Made by a program: the position numbers and the translations under genes. A stretch of DNA of 64,000 nt from NCBI RefSeq assembly GCF_030709675.1, contig NZ_JAUZQD010000005.1, forward strand, positions 466,435 to 530,434. The letters are read 5' to 3'. A model generated the notes under the pieces. That model was not told where the DNA came from, searched no databases, and saw only the letters and a program-made list of their open reading frames with translations. Shown here in pieces: positions 1 to 8,129 of the stretch; within the stretch, counting starts at the first letter, position 1, and every line of letters starts with the position of its first letter. The DNA comes from Symbioplanes lichenis. Its GTDB lineage: Bacteria > Actinomycetota > Actinomycetes > Mycobacteriales > Micromonosporaceae.

Positions 1-1
1 G

Positions 2-130
2 AAGAAGGAGGAGGCCCACAGCGATGTCAGCCGGGTGACGACCGCTCAGCGGGTGTTCCTCAAGGCCGGCAACCTCGATCTGAACACTCCGCTGAGCTGG
101 CGCGTCTACGGCGACTTGTTCCGGGCTTAG
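2..130 (+). CDS. C-terminal end of an unidentified protein
   Basis: An open frame enters from the left edge and ends at a TAG at 128-130. It gives about 42 residues finishing in TPLSWRVYGDLFRA. The start lies outside the window and the fragment is too short to assign a family. Its stop overlaps the stop of the convergent GH16 gene by four bases. I do not recognise it. Confidence 0.5.
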   Translation, partial: KKEEAHSDVSRVTTAQRVFLKAGNLDLNTPLSWRVYGDLFRA

Positions 131-1377
131 ATCTTCGACCACTTCTGGTTCGAGGTGCCGCCGCAGTCCCAGAGCTGGAGCTGGGCGCCGTTGTTCGCGT
201 TCCAGTCCTTGATGTCGACGCACTTGTTGGCGGAGATGTTCACCAGGTCGCCGGCGCCCGAGAGGGTCCAGCGCTGCACCGGGTTGCCGTTGCAGGTGAC
301 GATCTGGATCGGCGTGCCGTTGGTCAGCGCGCCGCCCGCCGGGTCGAAGCACTTGCCGAGGGCCCGCAGCGTGCCGTCGGACTGGAACGTCCACTTCTGC
401 GCGTTCGAGCCGTTGCAGTCCCAGGTCTGCAGCCGGACGCCGTCGTTCGCGGTGCCGTTCGGGATGTCGATGCAGCGGCCGCTGAACGTCGACTTGAGCG
501 CGTTGCCGGTGGTCGCCGGGGGCGGGGTGGTGCTGCCGCCGCCGTCGTTGGTCCAGCCGGACACGCGGACCCAGTCGACGAGCATCGTCTGCGGGAAGGA
601 GGTGCTCGCGTCCGGGTTGCCCGGCCAGTTACCGCCCACGGCCACGTTGAGGATCATGAAGAAGTTGTGGTCGTACACCCACTGGTTGCCGTTGATCTTC
701 GACGGGTCGACGCTGAAGTACTGCTGACCGTCGAGGAACCACTTGATGAGGTTGGGGGACCACTCCACGCCGTAGGTGTGGAAGGCGTTGCTCAGCGGCT
801 GGCCGATGTCGCGGTTGCCGCCGATGCCGCCGGCGCCCGAGTAGCCCGGCCCGTGCACGGTGCCGTAGACCTTGTTCGGCTCCTTGCCGACGTTCTCCAT
901 GATGTCGATCTCGCCGGTGGCGGGCCAGTTGTTGCCGCCCAGCATCCAGAAGGCCGGCCAGATGCCCTGACCCTTGGGGATCTTGATGCTGGCCTCGAAG
1001 CGGCCGTAGGTCTGCGAGAACTTGTCCGCGGTCAGGATGCGGCCCGACGTGTACTGGCACGTGCCGTACCAGCACTGGGCGTTGTTCGGGTTCTCCTTGC
1101 GGGCGGTGATCGCGAGGTGACCCTGGCCGTCCTGGTAGACGTTGCTGGTCGACGTCGTGTAGTTCTGCAGCTCGTTGTTGCCGAAGCCGCTGCCGCCGGT
1201 GTCGAACTTCCACTTCGAGCCGTCGACCGACGAGCCGGCCGCGCCGTTGAACTCGTCTGACCAGGTGATGCCGCCGATGGCCGCGTCGGCCGCGTCGTTG
1301 CGCGAGGCGGCGTAGAGGCCGCCGCTCAGGGACACTGCGACGACTGCCGCAGCCAGGAACATGCGTGTCTTGCGCAT
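127..1377 (-). CDS. Secreted GH16 beta-glucanase with ricin-B-type lectin domain
   Basis: Extracellular glycoside hydrolase family 16 enzyme, probably an endo-beta-1,3-(1,4)-glucanase acting on laminarin-like or fungal wall glucans. A basic start and hydrophobic stretch ending near residue 34 form a Sec signal peptide. The GH16 fold spans about residues 36-275 and carries the family motif GEIDIMENVG, giving nucleophile Glu156, Asp158 and acid/base Glu161. After a short Gly/Thr/Pro linker, residues about 290-416 form a ricin-B/CBM13-like beta-trefoil with CVDI/QLQLWDC-type repeats for carbohydrate binding. The 416-residue length is usual for this architecture. The start is ATG, preceded by GGAGGAAACAT-type spacing. 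A GH16-like pseudoenzyme lies directly upstream on the same strand. Two palindromes over the promoter suggest substrate-responsive repression. Exact glucan linkage cannot be told from sequence. Confidence 0.93.
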   Translation of the reverse strand: MRKTRMFLAAAVVAVSLSGGLYAASRNDAADAAIGGITWSDEFNGAAGSSVDGSKWKFDTGGSGFGNNELQNYTTSTSNVYQDGQGHLAITARKENPNNAQCWYGTCQYTSGRILTADKFSQTYGRFEASIKIPKGQGIWPAFWMLGGNNWPATGEIDIMENVGKEPNKVYGTVHGPGYSGAGGIGGNRDIGQPLSNAFHTYGVEWSPNLIKWFLDGQQYFSVDPSKINGNQWVYDHNFFMILNVAVGGNWPGNPDASTSFPQTMLVDWVRVSGWTNDGGGSTTPPPATTGNALKSTFSGRCIDIPNGTANDGVRLQTWDCNGSNAQKWTFQSDGTLRALGKCFDPAGGALTNGTPIQIVTCNGNPVQRWTLSGAGDLVNISANKCVDIKDWNANNGAQLQLWDCGGTSNQKWSKI

Positions 1378-1408
1378 GGGGATGTTTCCTCCGGGGGAAG
1401 AGGACGGG

Positions 1409-1448
1409 GACTGGACGCAGTCTTTACAGATTGACTGCCGCCAGTCAA
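1409..1448 (-). promoter_or_regulatory. Promoter and paired palindromic operators of the GH16 gene
   Basis: Two copies of GACTG-N4-CAGTC occur at 1409-1422 and 1433-1446; the second extends to TTGACTG-CCGC-CAGTCAA (1431-1448). Their centres are 24 bp apart. On the minus strand TTGACT (1448-1443) and TAAAGA (1426-1421), spaced 16, can serve as -35 and -10. One palindrome therefore covers the -35 and the other the likely start of transcription, a layout typical of repressor control. The regulator is unknown. The motif is not the DasR or CebR consensus. Confidence 0.6.
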
Positions 1449-1484
1449 GGGAGACGGCCCTCGACCCCCGGGATCACGCTTTTT

Positions 1485-2441
1485 CTAGAGTTTTTTGAAC
1501 AGAGCCGGGAGTGCGGTCGGCTCCCAGCCCGGCAGCGAGGTGTGCGCCTCGAGCACTTCGTACTCGGCGCCCTCGAAGCTCACGACGTCGCCGGCCTGGT
1601 AGTCCACGAACGTCTTCCAGGCGGGGGCCGCGGTCTCCGACGGGGTCGGCGAGGCGGACGGAGATTCCGACGGAGATTCCGACGGAGAGGGAGACGGCGA
1701 CTCGGAGGGCGACGCCGACGGTGACGCCGACTCCTCGTCGAGGCCGGAGACGCGGACGAAGTCGACGAGCATCTCCGCCGGCAGGGGCGCGTCGTCGCCG
1801 GGCACGCCGAGGCTCAGGGCGAGCCGGAACGCCTGGTCGGTGGGCACCTGCGAGAACTCCTGGACGGTCTCGCCGTCCACGGCCGCTTTCAGCGAATCGG
1901 GGGTCCACGTCACCGCGTACGTGTGGAAGTCGCCCGGCTCCGCCCGCTCCAGCAGATTGATCGTGCCTGCCCGGGTGACCACCTCGAAGGCCGGCGCGAG
2001 CCCCTCGGGCACCCGGATGCGCGCCTCGATCCGCCCGGACTCGCGGCGGAAGACGTCCTTGGTCGTCAGCTCGGCGGTGACGATGCCGCGCCGGCGGCTG
2101 TCCCGGGCGGTGAGCACGAGGTTGCCGTCGCCGTCGAGGCGCGCGCCGCGCGTGCTGATGTCGAAGCCGTCGCGCTCGGACAGCGCCCACAGCCCGGGGT
2201 CGACCGTGCTGCCCTCCCCGCCCTGGAAGTCGTCGGCGAACGTGTCGGCGAGGTCCCCGGCGGCGGGGAGGCGGCCGCGCTCGGAGGCGTCGGCGCTGTC
2301 GTTGCGGGTGGGCAGCCACACGGCCGTGGCCAGGCCGGCCGCGGCGACCACGAGGGTCACGGCCAGCCGGGGCCGCAGCGGGCGGGCGGCCTGCTGCGGT
2401 GCGCTGTGGCGCGCGGACTGCGGCGCACTGTGTCGCGGCAC
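1485..2441 (-). CDS. GH16-fold protein lacking catalytic residues, with CBM5/12-like tail
   Basis: A membrane-anchored or exported protein of 318 residues. An N-terminal Arg/Pro-rich stretch precedes a hydrophobic segment (about residues 25-45). A GH16-like beta-sandwich follows and ends in AEMLVDFVRVSG, matching the end of the GH16 domain of its neighbour. The catalytic motif is replaced: GTINLLE has Thr160 for the nucleophile and Asn162 for Asp, with only Glu165 kept, and about 30 residues present in the neighbour after the motif are missing. A Ser/Pro/Glu repeat linker (about 240-272) leads to a CBM5/12-like module with WKTFVDYQAGDVV and GWEPTALPALF. It is likely a carbohydrate-binding, non-hydrolytic partner. 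The start is GTG with GGAGG seven bases upstream. Confidence 0.8.
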   Translation of the reverse strand: MPRHSAPQSARHSAPQQAARPLRPRLAVTLVVAAAGLATAVWLPTRNDSADASERGRLPAAGDLADTFADDFQGGEGSTVDPGLWALSERDGFDISTRGARLDGDGNLVLTARDSRRRGIVTAELTTKDVFRRESGRIEARIRVPEGLAPAFEVVTRAGTINLLERAEPGDFHTYAVTWTPDSLKAAVDGETVQEFSQVPTDQAFRLALSLGVPGDDAPLPAEMLVDFVRVSGLDEESASPSASPSESPSPSPSESPSESPSASPTPSETAAPAWKTFVDYQAGDVVSFEGAEYEVLEAHTSLPGWEPTALPALFKKL

Positions 2442-2580
2442 GGGTCAACCTCCGGGGGCGGTGAGGTCAGAGCGTCGGCGGGGCCGCGCGACGGGACGGG
2501 ATCGTCATGTCCGTCAGCAAGAGACCTAAGAAGATTCCGGCCCGTACGTCAAGTCCGGTACCCCGAATTTAAAAAGAGAT

Positions 2581-2949
2581 TCAGGTTCTGGTGGAGATCC
2601 TGACCGCGGTTCCCTCGGGACCGGTGGTGATGTCGCAGGTGTCGGTCAGCTCCCGGACGAGGTAGAGCCCCCAGCCTCCGGGCTGGTCCGGGGCCGGTCG
2701 GTCCGGGGTGACATCAGCCAGTCCGGCGCCGCGGTCGCTCACCTCGCACACCACGGCGTGGTCCTCCTGCCAGACCGTGACGTGACCGGTGCCACCCCCG
2801 TGGCGTACCGCGTTGGTGAGCAGCTCGTTGACCGCCACCACGAAGTCGTCCAGCCGGTCCCCGCCCAGCCCGGACCGGCCGGCGCAGGCCGCGACGGCGT
2901 GCCGCACGGCGGTGACACCGCCTGCGTCGAAGACCTCGGAGATCAGCAA
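2581..2949 (-). CDS. RsbW-like ATP-binding anti-sigma regulatory factor
   Basis: A 122-residue GHKL/HATPase_c_2 protein, the fold of anti-sigma serine kinases such as RsbW and SpoIIAB. The N box is visible as VNELLTNAVRHGGG, the G1 box as VSDRGAG, and a G2-like segment as GGWGLYLVREL. Such proteins bind a sigma factor or phosphorylate a STAS antagonist. No sigma or STAS gene is adjacent, so the target is unknown; the STAS-ATPase fusion 2.5 kb away could belong to the same network. A TTG start is used because the frame has no earlier ATG or GTG. The gene is divergent from macS, with 65 bp between them. Confidence 0.85.
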   Translation of the reverse strand: MLISEVFDAGGVTAVRHAVAACAGRSGLGGDRLDDFVVAVNELLTNAVRHGGGTGHVTVWQEDHAVVCEVSDRGAGLADVTPDRPAPDQPGGWGLYLVRELTDTCDITTGPEGTAVRISTRT

Positions 2950-3014
2950 TTCGGTACCGATGCCTCGACGGTAAGCGACGTCTGATCATTTCGCCGGGTG
3001 AGTAGGGTCAGCCC

Positions 3015-4154
3015 ATGGCGGAATCGGCATCGACCTCGCAGACCCTGCAGACGTCGCTGTGGCGCGCGATCGCCGTCTACCGCATCGCCGCGCTCGTCTA
3101 CGTGACCGCGCTCGTCGTCAACAACATCGGCGTGTACGCGCACCCGGCGCTCGCCTGGCCCGTCCTCGCCCTGACGGCGGGCTGGACCGTGTTCACGACC
3201 TACGCGTACGCCGACCCGGCCCGCCGCCGCCCGCCGCTCTTCCTGGCCGATCTGCTGATCACCATGGGCGTGATGGCGTCCAGCGGCTACATCGTCGGCG
3301 CCGAGGCGCTCAGGGCGGGCAAGCCCACGCTCGCAGTCGCCTGGCACGTGGCGCCGGTCATCGCGTGGGCCGTCGCCGGTGGCCGCCGGTGGGGCATCAC
3401 GGCCGCCCTGGCGATGGGCGCGACCGATCTCGTCGTGCGGAACCACTGGGACCAGGCGGCGTACACGGGCACGGTCCTCATGCTGCTCGCCGCGCTCGCC
3501 GTCGGCTATCTCGTCGGCGTCGCCCAGGCGTCCCAGCAGCGGCTCGAGCGCGCGATCCAGCTCGAGGCGGCCACCCGGGAGCGGGAGCGGCTGGCCCGCG
3601 ACATCCACGACTCCGTGCTGCAGGTGCTCGCGCTGGTCAAGCGGCGCGGCGCGGGGCTCGGCGGGGAGGCGGGCGAGCTGGCCCGGCTGGCCGGCGAGCA
3701 GGAAGCGGCGCTGCGCACGCTCGTCACGGGACGCTCGGCGGAGGCCGTGGACGAGCACGCCGAGGTCGATCTGATGACGCTGCTGGAGCCGTACGCGTCG
3801 GCCACCGTGTCCGTCGCGGCGCCCGCCGGTGCCGTACGCCTGCCGTCCGCCGCCGCCTCCGAGATCGCCGCGGCCGTGGCAGCGGCGCTCGACAACGTGA
3901 CCCGGCACTGCGACCCGGGCACCAAGGTGTGGGTGCTGGTCGAGGACGAGCCGGCCGCCGTGACCGTCAGCGTCCGCGACGACGGGTGCGGCATCGCCCC
4001 GGAGCGGCTGGCCGAGGCGGAGTCGCAGGGGCGGCTCGGCGTGGCGCAGTCCATCCGGGGCCGGATCGGTGACCTCGGTGGCACGGTGACCATCACGTCG
4101 GCACCCGGTCAGGGCACCGAGGTGGAGATGACCGTCAGTAGGGTGAGGGCGTGA
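3015..4154 (+). CDS. macS: MacS-type sensor histidine kinase (DUF5931)
   Basis: Membrane sensor kinase of 379 residues. The N-terminal half holds about five hydrophobic segments (residues 20-180), resembling the DUF5931 sensor domain of Streptomyces MacS. A HisKA_3 dimerisation helix follows with the phosphorylation motif RERERLARDIHDS (His198). The C-terminal ATPase carries ALDNVTRHC (N box), VRDDGCGI (G1) and a terminal GQGTEVEM (G2). The downstream LuxR-type regulator overlaps by four bases (GTGA), so the two are translationally coupled. MacRS in Streptomyces affects morphology and antibiotic output; that role here is inferred from similarity. No repeat-type operator is evident. Confidence 0.85.
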   Translation: MAESASTSQTLQTSLWRAIAVYRIAALVYVTALVVNNIGVYAHPALAWPVLALTAGWTVFTTYAYADPARRRPPLFLADLLITMGVMASSGYIVGAEALRAGKPTLAVAWHVAPVIAWAVAGGRRWGITAALAMGATDLVVRNHWDQAAYTGTVLMLLAALAVGYLVGVAQASQQRLERAIQLEAATRERERLARDIHDSVLQVLALVKRRGAGLGGEAGELARLAGEQEAALRTLVTGRSAEAVDEHAEVDLMTLLEPYASATVSVAAPAGAVRLPSAAASEIAAAVAAALDNVTRHCDPGTKVWVLVEDEPAAVTVSVRDDGCGIAPERLAEAESQGRLGVAQSIRGRIGDLGGTVTITSAPGQGTEVEMTVSRVRA

Positions 4155-4795
4155 GCGTGCGGGTCATGGTGGTCGACGACCACCCCATGTGGCGGGACGG
4201 CGTGGCGCGGGACCTGGCCGCGGCCGGTTACGAGGTGGTCGCGACCGTCGGCGAGGGGCAGCAGGCGGTGCGGATCGCCCCGGCGGCCCGTCCCCAGGTG
4301 GTGGTGCTCGACCTTCAGCTGCCGGACATCTCCGGCGTGGAAGTGATCAGCGGGCTGCTGGCGGCATTGCCGGGCGTCCGCGTGCTGATGCTCTCGGCCA
4401 GCGGCGAGCAGCAGGACGTGCTCGACGCGGTCAAGGCGGGCGCCACGGGCTATCTGCTCAAATCGTCGGGCCAGGCGGAGTTCCTCGACGCCGTGGCGCG
4501 GACAGCCGCGGGCGACCCGGTCTTCACGCCCGGGCTGGCCGGGCTGGTGCTGGGCGAGTTCCGCCGGCTCGCCACGGAGCCGGCCGGGGAGGACCCGGGC
4601 ACGCCGAAGCTCACCGAGCGCGAGACCGAGGTGCTGCGCCTGGTGGCCAAGGGCCTGTCGTACCGCCAGATCGCGGAACGCCTGGTCCTCAGCCACCGCA
4701 CGGTGCAGAACCACGTGCAGAACACGCTCGGCAAGCTGCAGCTGCACAACCGGGTCGAGCTGACCCGCTACGCCATCGAGCAGGGCCTGGACTAG
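4151..4795 (+). CDS. macR: MacR-type NarL/LuxR response regulator
   Basis: A 214-residue response regulator. The receiver domain starts VRVMVVDDHPMWRDG and has the phospho-acceptor Asp in VVVLDLQLPD and the conserved Lys in YLLKSSG. The C-terminal LuxR helix-turn-helix reads LTEREVLRLVAKGLSYRQIA-like (LTERETEVLRLVAKG) and ends VQNHVQNTLGKL. The GTG start overlaps the macS stop. It should bind promoter DNA when phosphorylated by MacS. Its stop overlaps the stop of the convergent DUF5709 gene by four bases, leaving no room for a terminator. Confidence 0.88.
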   Translation: MSVRVMVVDDHPMWRDGVARDLAAAGYEVVATVGEGQQAVRIAPAARPQVVVLDLQLPDISGVEVISGLLAALPGVRVLMLSASGEQQDVLDAVKAGATGYLLKSSGQAEFLDAVARTAAGDPVFTPGLAGLVLGEFRRLATEPAGEDPGTPKLTERETEVLRLVAKGLSYRQIAERLVLSHRTVQNHVQNTLGKLQLHNRVELTRYAIEQGLD

Positions 4796-5349
4796 CGGTA
4801 GCGGGGCGCGTTGGTCTCGTGCATCGCGGCCTCCTCGGCCGAGGCGCCGCCGCCGGCCGCCCCCGCGTCGTAGGCCACGCTGTCGGGCTCGTCGTCGTAG
4901 CCGTAGCCCTCGTCGGTCTCGACCAGGCGGCCGACCGTGCCCGGGCTGTCGCTGTCGAGCTGGCCGTCGTCGTAGAGCGACACCGGCGAGTTCGGGTCCG
5001 ACGTCGGGCTCTCGCCCCACACGTCGGCGTCGAGCTGCCGCTGCTCGGAGTCGTCCACGGTCTCGTCGAAGGGGTCCCGCTTGGCCGGGATCGCCTCCTC
5101 GGCGCCGAAGTCGGGCTCCTCCTGGTGCAGGCGGTACTCCAGGGACTCGCCCGCGCGCTGCTCCTCCGCGGTGTCGCCGTAGCGGTTCGCGCCGCCCGGT
5201 CCCACGCCCGCGAGCGCCGCCGGGTCGGGTCCGTCGGCCTGGCGCCCGCTGTCGACCTCGTCATAGGCGTTCGAGTCGTCGTCGGCCGTGCCGGGCAGGC
5301 CGGACGCCTCCGGGTCGGACACCTCGGTCGGGTAGTCGTCGTCTCGCAT
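4792..5349 (-). CDS. DUF5709 acidic hypothetical protein
   Basis: A 185-residue, strongly acidic, Asp/Glu/Gly/Pro-rich protein with no signal peptide or membrane segment. It begins MRDDDYPTEVSDPEASG and contains the recurrent block GESLEYRLHQEEPDF, both seen in the actinobacterial DUF5709 family. Composition suggests it is largely disordered. Function is unknown. It is convergent with macR. A clear ribosome site is not visible upstream of the ATG. Confidence 0.75.
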   Translation of the reverse strand: MRDDDYPTEVSDPEASGLPGTADDDSNAYDEVDSGRQADGPDPAALAGVGPGGANRYGDTAEEQRAGESLEYRLHQEEPDFGAEEAIPAKRDPFDETVDDSEQRQLDADVWGESPTSDPNSPVSLYDDGQLDSDSPGTVGRLVETDEGYGYDDEPDSVAYDAGAAGGGASAEEAAMHETNAPRYR

Positions 5350-5476
5350 GGTCGCAGACTACCCACGGGCGGGGCCCGTCATGCCATCACCGCGCGGGCT
5401 CGTCGCCGCGGCCGGGAGCCGGACTCGCGGGTTGGCTCGTCGTCGCCGGGAGCCGGGGCCGGGCCGGCGGGCGGGC

Positions 5477-6235
5477 TCAGGCGGGCCCGAACCCCGCGGC
5501 CTGCTGCGCCTGCTCGTGCGCCCGGGACAGCGCGGCCCACACGACCTTTCCGCCGGGCAGGGCCAGGGCGCCCCAGCGCTCGGCCACCGAGTCGATCAGG
5601 AGCAGACCCCGGCCCCCGTACGACGTGACGGGCACCGGGCTCCCGGTGAATCGCGGAACCGTGGCGGACCGGTCGCGCACGGCCACGAGCAGCCGCTCGC
5701 CGCGCCGGGAGGCAAAGACGGTCATCGCCGTCCGGGAGTGCGCGACCACGTTGTTGACCAGCTCGGTGACCACGATGCACGCGGGACCGGCCAGCGCCAC
5801 GAGGTCCCAGCGGGCGCACGCCTCGGCGATGAGCTCGCGGGACCGGCGGGCCGCCCCGACCACCGGCTCCAGCGCCAGGCTCAGGAAGTCGGCCCGGTGC
5901 GGCCGGCCCAGCCCCGCCAGCGCGGCCTCGACGTCGGGCTCGGCGGGCAGCCCGGTGGCGTGCCAGCCGTCCTGCTCCGCGCCGGTGCAGAGGACGAGCC
6001 GCGCGCCCGGCCAGTCGGCGGCCTCCCGGGCCACGTCGGCCAGGACGCCCGCGGCCTCGCGCCGCCCGAGCGTCAGGTCGCGCACGTCGACCACCACGGC
6101 CTCGGGCTGGTCGCCGAGCACGCCGAGCAGCGCCGCCCGGAGCTGCGGGGCGGAGCCGGCGTCGAGGATGCCGTCCAGCCGGACGACCGGATAGACCCGG
6201 TCGTCGTCGACGCGATGTCGGACCTCGCTCGGCAT
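5477..6235 (-). CDS. STAS domain fused to a RsbW-like ATPase
   Basis: A 252-residue fusion. Residues about 1-105 form a STAS anti-anti-sigma-like domain (VVRLDGILDAGSAPQLRAAL, then VVVDVRDLTLG). Residues about 125-245 form an anti-sigma HATPase_c_2 domain with the N box VTELVNNVVAHS, a degenerate G1 box VRDRSATVP lacking the usual DxG glycine, and a G2 box GGRGLLLIDSVAERWG. Separate proteins with these folds normally oppose each other in partner switching. The usual phospho-acceptor Ser/Thr region reads DLTLGRREAAG, so phosphorylation is uncertain. It stands alone on this strand with no sigma gene beside it. Confidence 0.82.
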   Translation of the reverse strand: MPSEVRHRVDDDRVYPVVRLDGILDAGSAPQLRAALLGVLGDQPEAVVVDVRDLTLGRREAAGVLADVAREAADWPGARLVLCTGAEQDGWHATGLPAEPDVEAALAGLGRPHRADFLSLALEPVVGAARRSRELIAEACARWDLVALAGPACIVVTELVNNVVAHSRTAMTVFASRRGERLLVAVRDRSATVPRFTGSPVPVTSYGGRGLLLIDSVAERWGALALPGGKVVWAALSRAHEQAQQAAGFGPA

Positions 6236-6423
6236 GATGACTCCATAGTGCTCAACGCGGGAGATTCTCGCATCAACGGCGCGGGGGCGGTTTCCGGGAA
6301 GGGCACAAGTCGTGCGATAAACGGAAATTGACTATCGAGAGGTACCCCGTCGGCGCGGGGTCATGCGGGCCGGCCCTGAGTGGGCGACGGGGTGCGAGAC
6401 CGGGCGCGGCGTGCGGCCGGCGC

Positions 6424-7305
6424 TCAGCGGGCGGCGGGGTGCAGGACCGGCTCGGCGTGCGGCCGGGTGTGATGGTGGTGCTGCGGCTCGGCGTACCGGG
6501 TCAGGGCCACCACCGCGGCCAGCGTGACCACGAAGCCGACGCCCGCCAGCCACTCCCGGCCGGGGTGGATGCGGTCGCCGAGCAGCATCAGGCCGACGAT
6601 CGCGGCCGGGACGGCCCCGGCGGCGTCCATCGCGGCCACCGCCGCCGTGGTCGAGCCCCGCTGCATGGCCAGGCCGAGCAGGAGCTGGCCGACGATCGAG
6701 TGGGCCACGAGCAGCCACAGCAGGGGGCTGCCGCAAAGGCCGGCGAAGGAGTGCTCGGTGGCCAGGGGCCGGGCCGCGATCGCCGCCGCCGAGAAGGCCA
6801 CGCCGGCCAGGGAGCCGAGCACGACCGAGCCGAGGGCGCCGTGGAGGCGTACCGAGAAGAAGCCCAGCACCGCCAGCAGCGCGAGCGCGACGGCCAGGCC
6901 GGCCAGCCCCGCGGGGCCGAGCTGGCGGGCGGGGGCGGGCTGGGCCGAGACGACGAGCGCCGTGATGCCCGCCAGCAGGAGCCCCAGCAGGGCCACCTCG
7001 GCGGCCGGCAGGCTCCACTTGAGGAGCAGGACGCCCAGCAGCGCGGTCACGCCCAGGCCCGCCGCCACGCTCGCCTGCACCAGGAAGAGCGGCAGGTCGC
7101 GGCGGGCGAGGAAGGCGAGCACGAAGCCCAGTACCTGGCAGCCCAGGCCGAGCAGATAGGTGCGGTGACCGGCCAGGCGCACCAGCAGCTGGGGGTCGAA
7201 CGTGTGATGCACGGTGGTCCGCGTCGCGGCGACCGACTGCAGCAGGTTGGCCACGCCGTACGCCGCGATCATCGCGGCGAGGAAGATCCAGCCGGCCGAC
7301 ATCAC
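6424..7305 (-). CDS. DMT/EamA-like multispanning transporter
   Basis: A 292- or 293-residue integral membrane protein with nine to ten hydrophobic helices, in the size and pattern of the drug/metabolite transporter superfamily. Internal similarity between the two halves is weak. The short C-terminal tail contains HHHH and further His residues, which could bind metal. Two starts are possible: GTG at 7305 or ATG at 7302. It follows hisN after only 20 bases, so it probably belongs to the aroA-rsgA-hisN operon. Substrate is unknown. Confidence 0.72.
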   Translation of the reverse strand: MMSAGWIFLAAMIAAYGVANLLQSVAATRTTVHHTFDPQLLVRLAGHRTYLLGLGCQVLGFVLAFLARRDLPLFLVQASVAAGLGVTALLGVLLLKWSLPAAEVALLGLLLAGITALVVSAQPAPARQLGPAGLAGLAVALALLAVLGFFSVRLHGALGSVVLGSLAGVAFSAAAIAARPLATEHSFAGLCGSPLLWLLVAHSIVGQLLLGLAMQRGSTTAAVAAMDAAGAVPAAIVGLMLLGDRIHPGREWLAGVGFVVTLAAVVALTRYAEPQHHHHTRPHAEPVLHPAAR

Positions 7306-7325
7306 GGGGCAAGTTTATGGCGTTG

Positions 7326-8129
7326 TCAGCGCCGCCCGCGGGCGAGCCGCTCCAAAACGTCCTCGTGCAGGTGGCCGTTGGTGGCGATCGCGCTGCCGTC
7401 GCCCGGGGCCGGGCGCCCGGTCAGGTCGGTGATGCGCCCGCCCGCCTCGGTGACGATCGGGATCAGCGCGGCGACGTCCCAGAGCGAGAGGTCGGGATAG
7501 ACCATCGCGTCCACGGCGCCCTCGGCGAGCAGCATGTAGCCGTAGAAGTCGCCGTAGCCGCGGCTGCGCCACGAGTCGCGCATGAGGCCGAGCATCGGCT
7601 CGAGATAGCCGGCCTTCTCCCAGTCGGGCAGGCTCGCATAGGCCAGGCTCGCGTCGGCCAGCCGGCGCACCGACGACACGCCGACCCGGGTGGCGGTGCG
7701 CTGGTGCTTGCCCGCGAAGGCGCCGTGGCCGGTCGCGCCCCACCAGCGCCGGCCCAGCGCGGGCGCCGACACCAGCCCGGCCACCGGGCGGTCGCCCTCC
7801 AGCAGGGCGATCAGCGTGCCCCAGATCGGGACGCCGCGGATGAAGTTCTTGGTGCCGTCGATCGGGTCGATCACCCAGCTCCGGTTGCCCTGCCCGGCGG
7901 GCGCGGTCGTGCTGCCGAACTCCTCGCCGATCACGCCGTCGCGGGGCCGGGCCCGCGCCAGGGTGGCCCGCAGTGCCTGCTCGACCGCGGTGTCGGCGTC
8001 CGAGACCGGCGTCAGGTCGGGCTTCGACTCGATCTTGAGATCGAGCGCGCGGAAGCGGTCCATCGCGATCGCGTCCGCGGTGTCGGCCAGCAGGTGGGCC
8101 AGGGCCAGGTCATCGGTGTACGGCACCAT
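7326..8129 (-). CDS. hisN: Histidinol-phosphatase, inositol-monophosphatase family
   Basis: A 267-residue Mg-dependent phosphatase of the IMPase fold, matching actinobacterial HisN, which makes L-histidinol from L-histidinol phosphate. The metal-binding motif DPIDGTKNFIRG and the upstream GEEFG are present; LWDVAALIPIVTEAGG is the second metal-site motif. Its ATG (8129-8127) overlaps the rsgA stop by one base, so translation is coupled. No other his genes are nearby, which is usual for this phosphatase. Broader IMPase activity cannot be excluded. Confidence 0.9.
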   Translation of the reverse strand: MVPYTDDLALAHLLADTADAIAMDRFRALDLKIESKPDLTPVSDADTAVEQALRATLARARPRDGVIGEEFGSTTAPAGQGNRSWVIDPIDGTKNFIRGVPIWGTLIALLEGDRPVAGLVSAPALGRRWWGATGHGAFAGKHQRTATRVGVSSVRRLADASLAYASLPDWEKAGYLEPMLGLMRDSWRSRGYGDFYGYMLLAEGAVDAMVYPDLSLWDVAALIPIVTEAGGRITDLTGRPAPGDGSAIATNGHLHEDVLERLARGRR

